Shown here: in pieces, positions 34,728 through 45,100 of the stretch
Layout: every line of letters starts with the position of its first letter
How positions within the stretch are numbered: the first letter of the stretch is position 1
Origin: Glaciecola sp965660625
Lineage (GTDB): Bacteria > Pseudomonadota > Gammaproteobacteria > Enterobacterales > Alteromonadaceae
NCBI GenBank assembly: GCA_965660625.1
Contig: CBFIAR010000008.1
Coordinates: 86,184 to 150,183, forward strand
Length of the DNA: 64,000 nucleotides
Reading direction: 5' to 3'
Notes under the pieces: generated by a model
Told to the model about the DNA's origin: nothing
The model's database searches: none
The model's input: only the letters and a program-made list of their open reading frames with translations
Made by a program: the position numbers and the translations under genes

Positions 34728-35298
34728 ATGCGTAAGCTTCTTGTTCAGTTTCAACGATAGAGTCTAAAACCATTGCAAGTGCGTAGTTATCAAGTGGCTT
34801 TGCTAACTTAAACACCTTTGCATCATGTTCTGCTGTCAATCTGTTATCCGTAAATTCATCAAATACGATGATATGTGGCTTGTATTCTAGTTTTGATTCA
34901 ATGACTGCAGTCAATGCTGGAATATCCACTCGTGAAGTTTGACTATCGATCATGATGAGCGACGGTTTATGTTGAGCAATTTCTACTCCAGACTCGATAC
35001 CGTATTGATAAACTTGAGTCACAAAACCTGCGTTTCGGGCAATTCTTTGAGCATTTTTAACCAACTGCTTTTCAACTGAAACAATAAAGCAAGATTTCTC
35101 TTGTTCTACGATCAACTCAGAAGGAATAGGTATCTGATTATGCATCAGGAAATCCAGCAGATCATTGTGCTTAATCCGGTTATTTCCGCGACCTGGAAGC
35201 TTAAAAGCTTTTAATTTTTCTGCTTCTATCCAACGAATAACTGTACGCGGGTTAACATCACAAATTTTGGCAACTTCCCCACTAGAGAATGACTTCAT
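34726..35298 (-). CDS. HTH (MerR/excisionase-type) protein with receiver-like domain
   Basis: The 190-residue protein starts with a DNA-binding winged-HTH of the excisionase/MerR kind (FSSGEVAKICDVNPRTVIRW, then a PGRGNNRIKHNDLLDFL wing), residues 1-60. From about residue 70 a receiver-like alpha/beta domain follows: strand SCFIVSVEK, strand LIMIDSQ with an Asp at the phospho-acceptor position, and VFKLAKPLDNYAL with the conserved Lys-Pro. The acidic pair that binds magnesium in active receivers is missing (VSVE in its place). So it may be a degenerate, phosphorylation-independent receiver. It stands alone, and no partner kinase is near. Confidence 0.7.
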   Translation of the reverse strand: MKSFSSGEVAKICDVNPRTVIRWIEAEKLKAFKLPGRGNNRIKHNDLLDFLMHNQIPIPSELIVEQEKSCFIVSVEKQLVKNAQRIARNAGFVTQVYQYGIESGVEIAQHKPSLIMIDSQTSRVDIPALTAVIESKLEYKPHIIVFDEFTDNRLTAEHDAKVFKLAKPLDNYALAMVLDSIVETEQEAYA

Positions 35299-35620
35299 AT
35301 TTTATCGACTACATCAAACTAATTATGCCGGAGAGATTAGCAGAAGCCTTTTAGAATTACGACATTCAGCCGCTTTCGGTAACATACTTAGCTATTAATT
35401 TATATACCTTCAGGCTTAGGAAAAACAACATATCAAACAGCCAATATTATGCTTTCTTATACCTTTAAGCTCTGGGATGTAACGCACTCTACAAGTCAAG
35501 AATTGAGTTAATTACTATCATGGCACCATTAAAAAAAAAGCAAATTTGATATTGCTAGTACTACCAAATTTGCCCTTAACAACGGATATTTGAATAACGC
35601 GGACGGTCGTATTCTCGTGA
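35299..35620. other. Intergenic region between HTH gene and cyclophilin
   Basis: No gene is supported in these 322 bases. The right part holds the terminator at 35531-35573. Confidence 0.5.
35531..35573 (-). terminator. Rho-independent terminator of the cyclophilin gene
   Basis: GCAAATTTG (35540-35548) and CAAATTTGC (35565-35573) form a perfect nine-base stem. On the minus strand it is followed by nine T residues (A-run 35531-35539). It lies about 50 bases beyond the stop of the minus-strand gene at 35621. Confidence 0.8.
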
Positions 35621-36406
35621 TTACGCCGATTTTAGCCGGCGTCTGATTGCAAACATGGCTAGCATGGACACCAGAAATGCCCCCATCGCACCACCGGAAT
35701 CTCCACCAGCACTGCTATTATCTATATTCAGCAGGGTGTTGCGTGCCGGATTCAAGTCAGGGTTAGTAACAACGTCAGAATTCACTACCTCAATATCGCT
35801 AATAATAACGAGATTAGTTTCTGTAGGTTCCGTGCCTGCATTAAAGTTATCTGTCGTATAGTCTCTCAATGGAAGACTCTGAAAAGCACCACCAAAATTG
35901 AAAGTACGAGTCGCCACAATAGCATCAACCACGTCCATTCCATTTCCCAATACCTGACCAAATACGGTAAAGCCGCCATTTTGTACATCAAGGTTGCTGG
36001 CGTTATTATTTACGTTAATAAACCACTGCGAAGTAGCACTATTTGGGTCCCCACCAAATTTTGCCATCGCAATTGTGCCGCGCACATTAGATAAAACAGG
36101 CTCATTATCGATAGCAGGGCTAGTTTGAAAAGACGTGGGCGGAAAAACAGTGTTGTAGGTATAACCGCCAGCCTGCATAACAAAGTTAGCTTCCGTTCTG
36201 TGCACCACATTATTCGCATACTCACCTGAATTAACATAACTCAAAAAGTTAGCTACTGTTTTAGGCGTTGTTTCGTCGAACAAGTTAATTTGGAAGTTAC
36301 CGAGATCGGTACGCACTTCTACAACGCTAGCCTGAGCGACAAGTGGCAAGCTCAATGCTAGTGAAAATAGGATCCCTTGGAGGCACTTTGATTTACTTAA
36401 TATCAT
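35621..36406 (-). CDS. Secreted cyclophilin-type peptidyl-prolyl isomerase with GlyGly-CTERM
   Basis: The 261-residue protein has a Sec signal peptide (ILFSLALSLPLVAQAS, cleavage after about residue 26) and a cyclophilin domain (NFVMQAGGY, TIAMAKFGGDPNSATSQWFI, VFGQVLGNGMDVVD) that speeds proline isomerisation in exported proteins. Its C-terminus is a sorting tail: SAGGDSGGAMG, a hydrophobic helix and RRRLK. This is the GlyGly-CTERM pattern, a substrate type for rhombosortase, which cleaves and attaches such proteins to the cell surface or releases them through type II secretion. That processing is inferred from the family. A strong terminator follows. Confidence 0.85.
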   Translation of the reverse strand: MILSKSKCLQGILFSLALSLPLVAQASVVEVRTDLGNFQINLFDETTPKTVANFLSYVNSGEYANNVVHRTEANFVMQAGGYTYNTVFPPTSFQTSPAIDNEPVLSNVRGTIAMAKFGGDPNSATSQWFINVNNNASNLDVQNGGFTVFGQVLGNGMDVVDAIVATRTFNFGGAFQSLPLRDYTTDNFNAGTEPTETNLVIISDIEVVNSDVVTNPDLNPARNTLLNIDNSSAGGDSGGAMGAFLVSMLAMFAIRRRLKSA

Positions 36407-36554
36407 GATAATTTTCTTATAGTTATTGTAATTACGAATGTACGTTTGACAAGGTTTGCGCGAATGACGTTTTGATAAATCTCAACAGCCACAAAGCTGA
36501 TTTTACGCGAATTACCTATCATCAAGTAGATTAATCCAAATGGGCACGTAAAAC

Positions 36555-36587
36555 CAGTCACGCAGCAAAATACACTGCGTTTTACTG
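36555..36587 (-). terminator. Possible hairpin terminator after pbpC
   Basis: ACGCAG (36560-36565) and CTGCGT (36575-36580) pair across a nine-base loop, with CAGT/ACTG extending the stem past a small bulge. It lies about 30 bases after the pbpC stop on the minus strand. The T-run is short and displaced, so the call is tentative. Confidence 0.35.
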
Positions 36588-36612
36588 TTCAACAAATAGC
36601 GTAAAGCCGATC

Positions 36613-39093
36613 TCATTTGACGGATTGAACTTGCACTTGCAGAATCGCACTTCTTCCTAAGTCGTCGCTCACTTGCACCTTATATTCGCCCGGTTTGGCT
36701 TGCCAAATTAGTGGCGCACCTAGCGATGTTTGGGTCAAATTGGTACTACCAATAAATTGACCATTACTGAACCAATACAAATAGCTTGCTTGAGCGTCAA
36801 CACTAGCTTTTAGTGGGATGGATACCGTGTTTTTGAGGCTCTCTTCAACAATATACTTAACCCCGGCCAGCGGAGAACTAATTGTTGGTTTTTCTCCCTG
36901 CTCAACAATATCGTCAACATCACAATCAGACATAAACCTTGGTGGCTGTTCAATGTAAATGCCCGCTTGTACAAAGAGTGATTGAAATTCAGTTGGCCAA
37001 AAAGCAACTACTTTTTGCCTTGCTAATTCTGCATTCTTATCGCAGCGCCTTAAACCAGTCACATTATCCACCCAAACTTTACGATAAATATGAGTGCTTT
37101 TTATTGGCGACACACCGGGTATAAATAATGTTTTACTTTTATCTGGACACTCCGACTCATCCAAATCGCCGGTTGTTTTACATATATCTATCCACTTTAA
37201 GTTTAGCTGTTCTATTCGTCCATCATCAAATGGGGTCGAGCTTTCTGAGTTGACAACATCTAAAAGATTAAATAATAGTGGGCCCGCAGCAGACCGCCCA
37301 ACAAAGGCGTTGTTGCCTTGTCCATCAAAGTTACCTATCCAAACGGCTAGGGCATAATCTCCTGAGAGCGCAACCGCCCATGCATCTCTGAACGCCCATG
37401 ATGTGCCGGTTTTCCACGCCACTTTAGGTTTATCTGCAAGGCCATTTCTTGCTGAGAACGAATTAGAAAAGTGCGGATTGGGGTTTTTGCTTAGCATATC
37501 AAAAACTAAGTATGAGGCCTCTGGGCTCAGCAGAATTTGCTCTTTTTGAGTGTCATTGGTGTTTGCTTGTTCACTCACCCCGTAGGTGCTCACTACTTTT
37601 TTATGCACACCGAGATTTGCAATCATGGCATACAACTCTAATAACTCTAGCATCGTTACTTCACTACCACCGAGTGCTAGAGCTAGACCATAGAAATCAG
37701 GGCCTCGTAATTCAGAGATACCGGCCTTTTGCAAAAATTCATAAAGCGTCAGGACCTGCTCCGCATTTTCCTTGTTAGCCAATGCATGCTGTTTATCAAG
37801 CAATTGGGACTGTAATTCAACAGCAGGTACGTTTCGACTTTTGATGAGAGCATCCTGCGCAGCAATAGGCCCGACAAAACCCTTCCCAAAGTTCTCAGGG
37901 GCAAACCCTGAATACTTTTTTGGTAGATCTTTTAACATCGTCATTGGATGGATCAGCCCGGCATCAATTGCCAACCCATACACAAAAGGCTTCAACGCAG
38001 AACCTGGTGAACGCTTTGCAGTCGTGCCATTAACCTGACCATGAATGTTCAGATTATTGAAATCAGCAGAACCAATCATGGCTTCAATGTGCATTGTTTT
38101 AGTATTGAGCAACAATGCGCTCGCGTTGTTAAATCCGCGACTTTGATTTTGTGATATATAGGATTGCAGCACTTCCTCCATTCTATTTTGTAAATTAAGG
38201 TCAATCGTACCTTTAATTTGTTGCCTGCCGGGCAGCTCATTATTCAAAGCAAAAGTTTGTGCCTGCTGAGAAAGCAAATACTCCACAAAGTGTGGTGCAT
38301 AATAGGGCAAATTTTTCGATGAGCGCACAACCAACGGCATGTTTGCGGAATTCAGTAGTTGCTGATTTTCATTAATCTGCGCTTCACTTGATGACGCCAA
38401 CCAACGTTCAATCAAACGCTCTTTTGCTAATGCGATAGCAGCAATACCCACTGCTTTTGAAGGGTTACGCATATTCGGGTTTTGCGGCACCACAGCCAAA
38501 GTGAGCGCCTCTGCAAAGCTTAATGCCGAAGCGGGCTTGTCAAAATAAATGAGGCTAGCCGCACCGATCCCTTCTATATTCCCACCGTAGGGCGCTAAGT
38601 TTAGATAAGCTTCCAACAGTTCCTGTTTTGAATAGTGCCTAGCCAGCTGCAATGCCCTGAATATCTGCTGTACTTTCCCATTAACGGTATTTGATGGAAT
38701 ATGCCAACGCAATCGAGCCACTTGCATAACAATGGTAGACGCCCCAATACGGCGTTCTTGCAACACATAGGTTTGCCAGAAGGCACGCAGCAGTGCGAGA
38801 TAATCCACGCCCGAGTGTTCATAGTAGTTTTGGTCTTCGTACAGGATAGTTGCCCGCTGCAAATGCGCTGCGATATCTTCAATAGGTGTATATAGCCGAT
38901 ATCGATCGTCTTGCGCTAATGAAATGCGCAACAAGCGGTCATGTCGATCGAATATTACGGTAGAGTAGCTTTGGTAGTTGGCGAGGTCTGGCTTTGGTAG
39001 AAATACGTAAACAAGCGCACCGGTAAGCAATGCTAATGCAATTACCACAAACACTTTAAAGCGCAGAGCGAGGCGCTGATTACTGCTATTCAT
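36613..39093 (-). CDS. pbpC: Penicillin-binding protein 1C
   Basis: PbpC is a class A penicillin-binding protein anchored in the inner membrane, with glycosyltransferase and transpeptidase domains facing the periplasm. Seen in order: an N-terminal membrane helix (VFVVIALALLTGALVYVFL), the GT51 domain (ILYEDQNYYEHSGVD, RIGASTIVMQVARL), the transpeptidase box SALK (KRSPGSALKPFVYG), SRN, WKTGTSWAFRDAW, and the C-terminal PBP1C-specific domain. The ATG at 39093 gives 826 residues; a GTG at 39102 is an alternative. It follows the alpha-2-macroglobulin gene by ~28 bases, the well-known yfhM-pbpC arrangement. Confidence 0.95.
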   Translation of the reverse strand: MNSSNQRLALRFKVFVVIALALLTGALVYVFLPKPDLANYQSYSTVIFDRHDRLLRISLAQDDRYRLYTPIEDIAAHLQRATILYEDQNYYEHSGVDYLALLRAFWQTYVLQERRIGASTIVMQVARLRWHIPSNTVNGKVQQIFRALQLARHYSKQELLEAYLNLAPYGGNIEGIGAASLIYFDKPASALSFAEALTLAVVPQNPNMRNPSKAVGIAAIALAKERLIERWLASSSEAQINENQQLLNSANMPLVVRSSKNLPYYAPHFVEYLLSQQAQTFALNNELPGRQQIKGTIDLNLQNRMEEVLQSYISQNQSRGFNNASALLLNTKTMHIEAMIGSADFNNLNIHGQVNGTTAKRSPGSALKPFVYGLAIDAGLIHPMTMLKDLPKKYSGFAPENFGKGFVGPIAAQDALIKSRNVPAVELQSQLLDKQHALANKENAEQVLTLYEFLQKAGISELRGPDFYGLALALGGSEVTMLELLELYAMIANLGVHKKVVSTYGVSEQANTNDTQKEQILLSPEASYLVFDMLSKNPNPHFSNSFSARNGLADKPKVAWKTGTSWAFRDAWAVALSGDYALAVWIGNFDGQGNNAFVGRSAAGPLLFNLLDVVNSESSTPFDDGRIEQLNLKWIDICKTTGDLDESECPDKSKTLFIPGVSPIKSTHIYRKVWVDNVTGLRRCDKNAELARQKVVAFWPTEFQSLFVQAGIYIEQPPRFMSDCDVDDIVEQGEKPTISSPLAGVKYIVEESLKNTVSIPLKASVDAQASYLYWFSNGQFIGSTNLTQTSLGAPLIWQAKPGEYKVQVSDDLGRSAILQVQVQSVK

Positions 39094-39121
39094 ATACAAC
39101 ACACTTTCATGTTAAAAAGCA

Positions 39122-42100
39122 TTATTTTGTAACCGTCACAACCACTTCTGATGTGCTCGATAAGCCTGAAACTGAACGGTCGTACATTGCCTCAGCAAAG
39201 CTTGCTGGCACTGTAAACTTGCCCGCTGCTGTTACCCTCACTGTATATGTAATTTCTGTCACACGATTGGTGATGTCGCCGTAAAATACAATACGGTCCT
39301 CTCGAATATCAATATAATCAGTTTGCCACACACCAGCGCGTCGACTAAGCGATTCACGAATTACTTCGAAGCCTCCTGGCAGCAAGTCAACAATAGCGAT
39401 GTTAGCAACATTTTTAAGCTTTGTAGCCCGTACGCGTAACCGCACCGTAATTTCATCACCTTGTTTGATATCTGTCGCAACTTCACCGTTTTTATTGATA
39501 AAGGCCCGCTGTATCTCAATCCCGTTGCTTTTGGCTTTTAGTGGCAATGTCGTTTGATATCCAGCCTGCATGTTAACGTAATACAGCTCACCTGCATTGG
39601 GCAACGCTGTGCTCTGGATACTCGCTTCGACACGTTCTGTATCTATCGGATATATTGCAGCTGCAAAAGGATTATAAACAGGCTCTAGCTGCGTTTCCTT
39701 TTGCAGCGTAGTTGCAACAAAGGTGATTTGTTTATCAATTTGCGCAAGTGAGTCGTTCGGCGAGTTAGTATCCTCGCCAGCAAACGCAACAGCGCTATGA
39801 TAAGCACCTAAGGCAAGCATGCTATAAGCCGCTGAAATAGTATTGTATTCGCCCTTATAGATGGCTTGAGTAATATTGAGCACTGCTTTCACAGACACTT
39901 CTTTAAGAAACTCAGGAAAATGTTTAGCCACTAAAAATAAATATTGAGCATCTAAGTTTAAACGCGGCGCTAATCCAGAAAACGCTTGTTCTACTAATAA
40001 AGATTGGTCAGCCAAGTCATACTCAGAGATAAGCTTTTTAGCTTCCCGATCTTGCTGCATTAATGCATAACTTGACGCAATGTACGCACTTAAGACATCT
40101 TTACGCCACGTCGTCTTGTACTGTTTCTCCAAGGTGCTGACTAAATCAATGAGCAAGTTCGATGTCACCACACCACTGCGCGTGAGTAAATAGATACCCT
40201 GAGCTCGCTTTCTCAAGGTCAGCATACTTGCATTTACTGAGCTTTGGGTGTCGCTCATTCTCACGTAATTGCTCGCCGTATCACCTAGATAGCGAACGCC
40301 ACTTTCTAACATATCTTGCGGCACGGGATACCCTAAAGCATCTGCCTCAATTAAGAAGTGCATGACATAGATAGTGACATCAAGATCGTTGTTTTGCGCG
40401 CTCGGCCAGTATGAAAAACCACCGGCATAGCTTTGTCTTTGACGCAGCTTGCTGATGACTTCGGCAAAATGCGCGGCAACGGTCTCGTTATCAGGTCCGT
40501 ATTTTGGCAGGTTCGACAAACCCACCAGTGGGAATACCTGACTAACGATTTGTTCAGTGCAGCCGTGCGGATAGTCATCTAAATAAGCGCTTAGACCCTC
40601 AGCAATAACCAGAGGGCTCGCAGAGGCTTTTAGTACTTGACTGGACTGCGCTTCAAACAATTTCAAAGGTGTATCAAGCGATACCTGTCCATTGCTTGAT
40701 ACGCCAGTAGTAATATTCACTTCGAAGGGCATAGCAGGCCTTATACTTAATGTTGCAGCTCTGCTCAACTGCCAAGTTTTGCCGGATTTGTCGGTCATAC
40801 TCACGTCAAAGCTTATTTTAGCACCGCCCAATACCTCATTAGCTTTCACTCTAAAACGGACCGCTTCCTCTTGGTTCTCACTAAGCTGCATTTGCGCTTC
40901 TTTGCTGCCAACAATACTGATATGTTTGCTGGTGCTCACTTGTATCTTCACGTCAGCTTTTTCTTGTGAATCCTTAACAACATTGGCGACACTCAGCGTA
41001 ATATCAAACTCATCTCCAGGCGCCGCCTGATTCAGCACATTGGGACTAAGTACAAACGGCCCTCTGACGATGGTATTTTCTTGAGCGCGACCCATTGTTT
41101 GCTCTCCCACCGCAATTGCCATGACGCGTAAGCCACCAGCAAAATCATTAGGCACGTCGAAAGTATAAGTGTTAGTGCCTTTCTTAGCCGCCACAACGCC
41201 TGACCAGAACACGGCGGGGTTTTGTACCTTACGTTCAAATGGGTTTTGCGAGCGTTGCATTTTGCTGCCTGTCACCTTCATCTCATCGCTCATGGCAAAA
41301 CCTGCTTCCATGTCTCCCCCCGCAGCAGAGAACATTTGACTCAAGGCAAAGTCAGGCAAAATTAAATCCAATATCTGCATCGTACGCACGCTCAATGCGC
41401 GTTTCTTTAAAAAATGTGCTAGCGGATCAGGCGTGCGGTAACCCGCAACTTGCAAAATACCTAAATCAACGGCAAATACCGCTACTTTCGCGTCTTCTGA
41501 TACATCGAGATTAATCGCCATTGGTTTGCCTGGTTGCACAATATCTTCGACACCAATAGTAAGATCTAATATCCGCTTAGAGCGGTCAATAGAAAACGGC
41601 ACGACTGCGTAGCTGAGAGGGCTAGTGAATATCTCTTTGGAGCTAACATCACGCACAAACGCGATATTCACATAGGCATTGCCCTCAATACCTTTGGGGA
41701 TTTTAATCCGTTGAACGCTGCTATTAGTGGCGCTGCTAAACCACTTGAATGCGTGCAGTTTGTTACTTTCAATACTGATTAAGCCGCTTCCTGCGTAGGG
41801 TGCTTGAATACTCAGCTCGATCGCCTCGCCTTCTTGATAATCGTCTTTATCTAAGGTGACTTTTAATTCCGCATTTTTATCTAATTGACCAGCATCATTG
41901 GTAGCACCGACTACCGTATACTGCGCACTAAGCAGCACTTCGCCATCTGCGTTTAGAATATCGACAACGAAGGTCCCTGCCTCGCTAGTATCCAACGAAA
42001 GCGCTACAGAGCCTTCAGGCAAGGCGTAAGCTACCTCTTTGACCAGCTCAGTAGTTCGAATGCTCTCATATTCGTAGCGACCATTATACTGCTTCACAAG

Positions 42101-45100
42101 GGTAGAAATGCTCTGCACTTTGCTTAAGCGCTTCGTTAGCTTGTCTAACGCAACGGATTTCAGTTCATTGTTAATCGCAATTAAGGCTAATGTTCGTTCA
42201 CTGTTGAGATTAATAAAGTCGAGTTTTCCATCGGCCTTATAGCCAACAAGATGAAGCGACGGGGAATATAAAAAGCGAGTGGACGTGCTGACCGAGCGGC
42301 CGCCGGAGGCTTCGTAAGCCTTGCTTTGCAGGGCGACGCTGTAAGTTCCTTTGTTGAAACGGCTTAAATCTACCGCAACACTCGCCTTGCCATCAGCGTT
42401 GGTCTGCTGCTCTTCTAAGCTTTCCTCAAATCGGGATAAACCGTCCGTCGCATCGTCTTTCACTTTAGGAGAATAAAAAGCAACGCCATCAAACTGTTCA
42501 AATGAAAACTGAATTGGAAGTAAGGTCAAATCTGTCGTAACCCTGCGTCCTTGTGCAGGCACGCCACTCAGGTTATTTAAGCTTAGTTCGTTACTCAAAT
42601 TTGGTGATATTGCCCAACCTTTACTTGGCAAGCCTTTTACTTGGCTAGTAATTGACAGAGTATCAGCTTGAAACGCTTCAACGCTGAAGTTCATAGAGCC
42701 CACTTGGCGATCACGAACCTGATTGCCCTTACCCCGTTCTCGAATAAGATGAAGGCTAGCGCTGTAGGAACCTGTCTTAAAAGTCTTTTCTGTATTAAAC
42801 GCCGCATCCATAAAGCCAAACTGTGAAAGCTGCATTTTTTCAACGTACACTTCTGTGTACTGGGCATCTCTTATCACCAACTCGAGCGGAATCTTACCCA
42901 GGTTTTGCAGATTTTTGCCCTTAACAATCATGCCAATATTCACCACTTCTCCGGGCCGATAAATACCGCGGTCGGTAAACATATAGGCATTCACACGCTC
43001 ATTATCATTGGCGTAGCTGTATTCTCCTCCCACATTAAAACGCGAGTAATTTATTTGTCGCGTATAGCGATTGTAGGGAATAAACGATACGTCACCTTTT
43101 AGGCTAACAACATACACAACCGGCTGCTTCTCGCGCTCATAACCGTTCGCCGCAGGAAAAGTAACATGACCGTTACTATCGGTTGCCTTACTGAACAGCT
43201 TGGTACCGTTTTTAGCAATAAGTTCGACGCGCGCGTCCACAACAGGAGCACCTGATTTTATTGACTGCACGAATATGTCTTGGCTTTCATCTTGGCTGCT
43301 TTTTACAATAACGCCAAGATCAGTAACCAGCACAAGGAGCTTGTCGCTGACACCATAAATTTCACGTTTACGGTTTTTATCCCACGCTTTGATTTCTACA
43401 AAGAATAAGCCCAGTCCACCTTTAGAACTTGAAACAAGCGCGTTCAAATCTACCGAAGCGTAGTTTGCCGTTTTCAGGTCAGCATCGTTGGCATTCATAC
43501 TGATAAACTGCGTACTAAATTCGGCCAAGTTCGCTTCGTTGAAACTCCAGTTATAAAAGTTAGGATTACTAATATCGCCCTGAGTTTGCGACACCAAATG
43601 ATAGAGTTCGTCATCAATAACCTTACCTATACTCACTTGAACATCACCGACGCCACGAGTTGAAAAAGCAAGGCGCTGGTCTTTACTGTACGTGAGAACA
43701 GAGCCCTCCCCTGAAATAGTCACTTCTTGCGGGTATTTTGGAACAACTAAAATGCGATCAAAATAAGCTCGCTGCACAAACCCATTAGCCGACGTTAAGC
43801 CTGAGGCTATCTTCAAATACAGCTGACGACCCGCTTGAAGATCCACTTTAAGTTGATAGTTTGTGGCAGCATCAGCAGCATTAGGCATCAATGTGTAATC
43901 TAGTTTTTCAGCGCTTTGTAATACTTCGGCTGTGACTTCTCTTGGACTCTGCCAATAGCTCTTACCGTTTTTTTCTTTCTGGTTGGGTAAGAGGAAAAGC
44001 GTAACCTTGTTCAGCAGTTCATCGCGAGCAATAGCGTCGGTAAAACCAAGCAACACAAACTGCTCAGGTTCGTCGTCTAAGTTGCGCAAGACCTCGATAT
44101 CCGACTGTTCTACTTTTAAGTAACTGTAAAGGTCAGGTACCATGACTTTGCTCTCGTATGCAGAAGCGCTAGCTTCACCGCCATAAATGCTTTTTATGCC
44201 TTCACCAAACGTCACTTCAAGGATCCGGGCATGTTCGGGAAGTGTCGGGATATCAAGGGTCACCGTCGCGGAACGCAGGTTGTCGCTAAAATTAAGTTGA
44301 TGGGCTTGTGCTTTGCCTAACTTGTTGCCATCCACTTGATACGCCACGGAAACAGCCTTCTCAACGCTTTGCCTGTCAACGGGGTAATTAAATGAGATCT
44401 CGACAAAAACCTGCTTAAGCTTGTCTTCTATACTTAATTCAAATTCACTCATTTCGATGCTGCCCTGCAGAGGCGTAGTGATGAAAGTAAATTCATCATT
44501 GCTGAACTCATCTTGGGTATCAAACACTTCTGGCGCAAAACTCACTTCATATTCCTGCCCCGCAGGCCACGGCGTTTCAGGCACAAATAGAAGGGTTCTG
44601 TCATTTTCCCAACGCCACTTTCCGGCTTTACTTGGGCTGAGCTTGATGCCTGTTTTTACCTCACTACCAATTAAATCGATTGGTGCAACTGAAGGAAACT
44701 CTGCAGGGATAGTTGGTGGCGCAATTCGTGTTGTTGGCAGTAGCTCTGGTGGTTGCTCTGGTGGCGTTGGCGGTTGTTCTGGTGGTATATAATCATTCGA
44801 AGTGTAGGTAAATTCTACACGAAGTTCAGGTAGTAAGGTTTTTGTGCCATCGCTATTTGCTAAATCAGCATATTCCTCTGTGAGTGCTGGAATAGTGATT
44901 AGCGCATCAACCAATATCGGCTCTGGCAAACTTTGATAATAGTCGTAAGTTTTATAAACACCAGCGCCTAAACCAAGAATAAGCACACATAGAAAGACGA
45001 GTTTAAGTGGGCTATTTTTGCGCAAATTATTAAGGTAAGCCAACCAAGGCGGCATTATCCAATTAACTTCACCAAAAAAAAGAGCCAGAAGCTTACCGAC

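Noticed and set aside
44421..44792. A 123-codon plus-strand frame opposite the macroglobulin gene.
   Set aside because: Antisense shadow of the proline-rich region; glycine/serine-rich by complement of proline codons.
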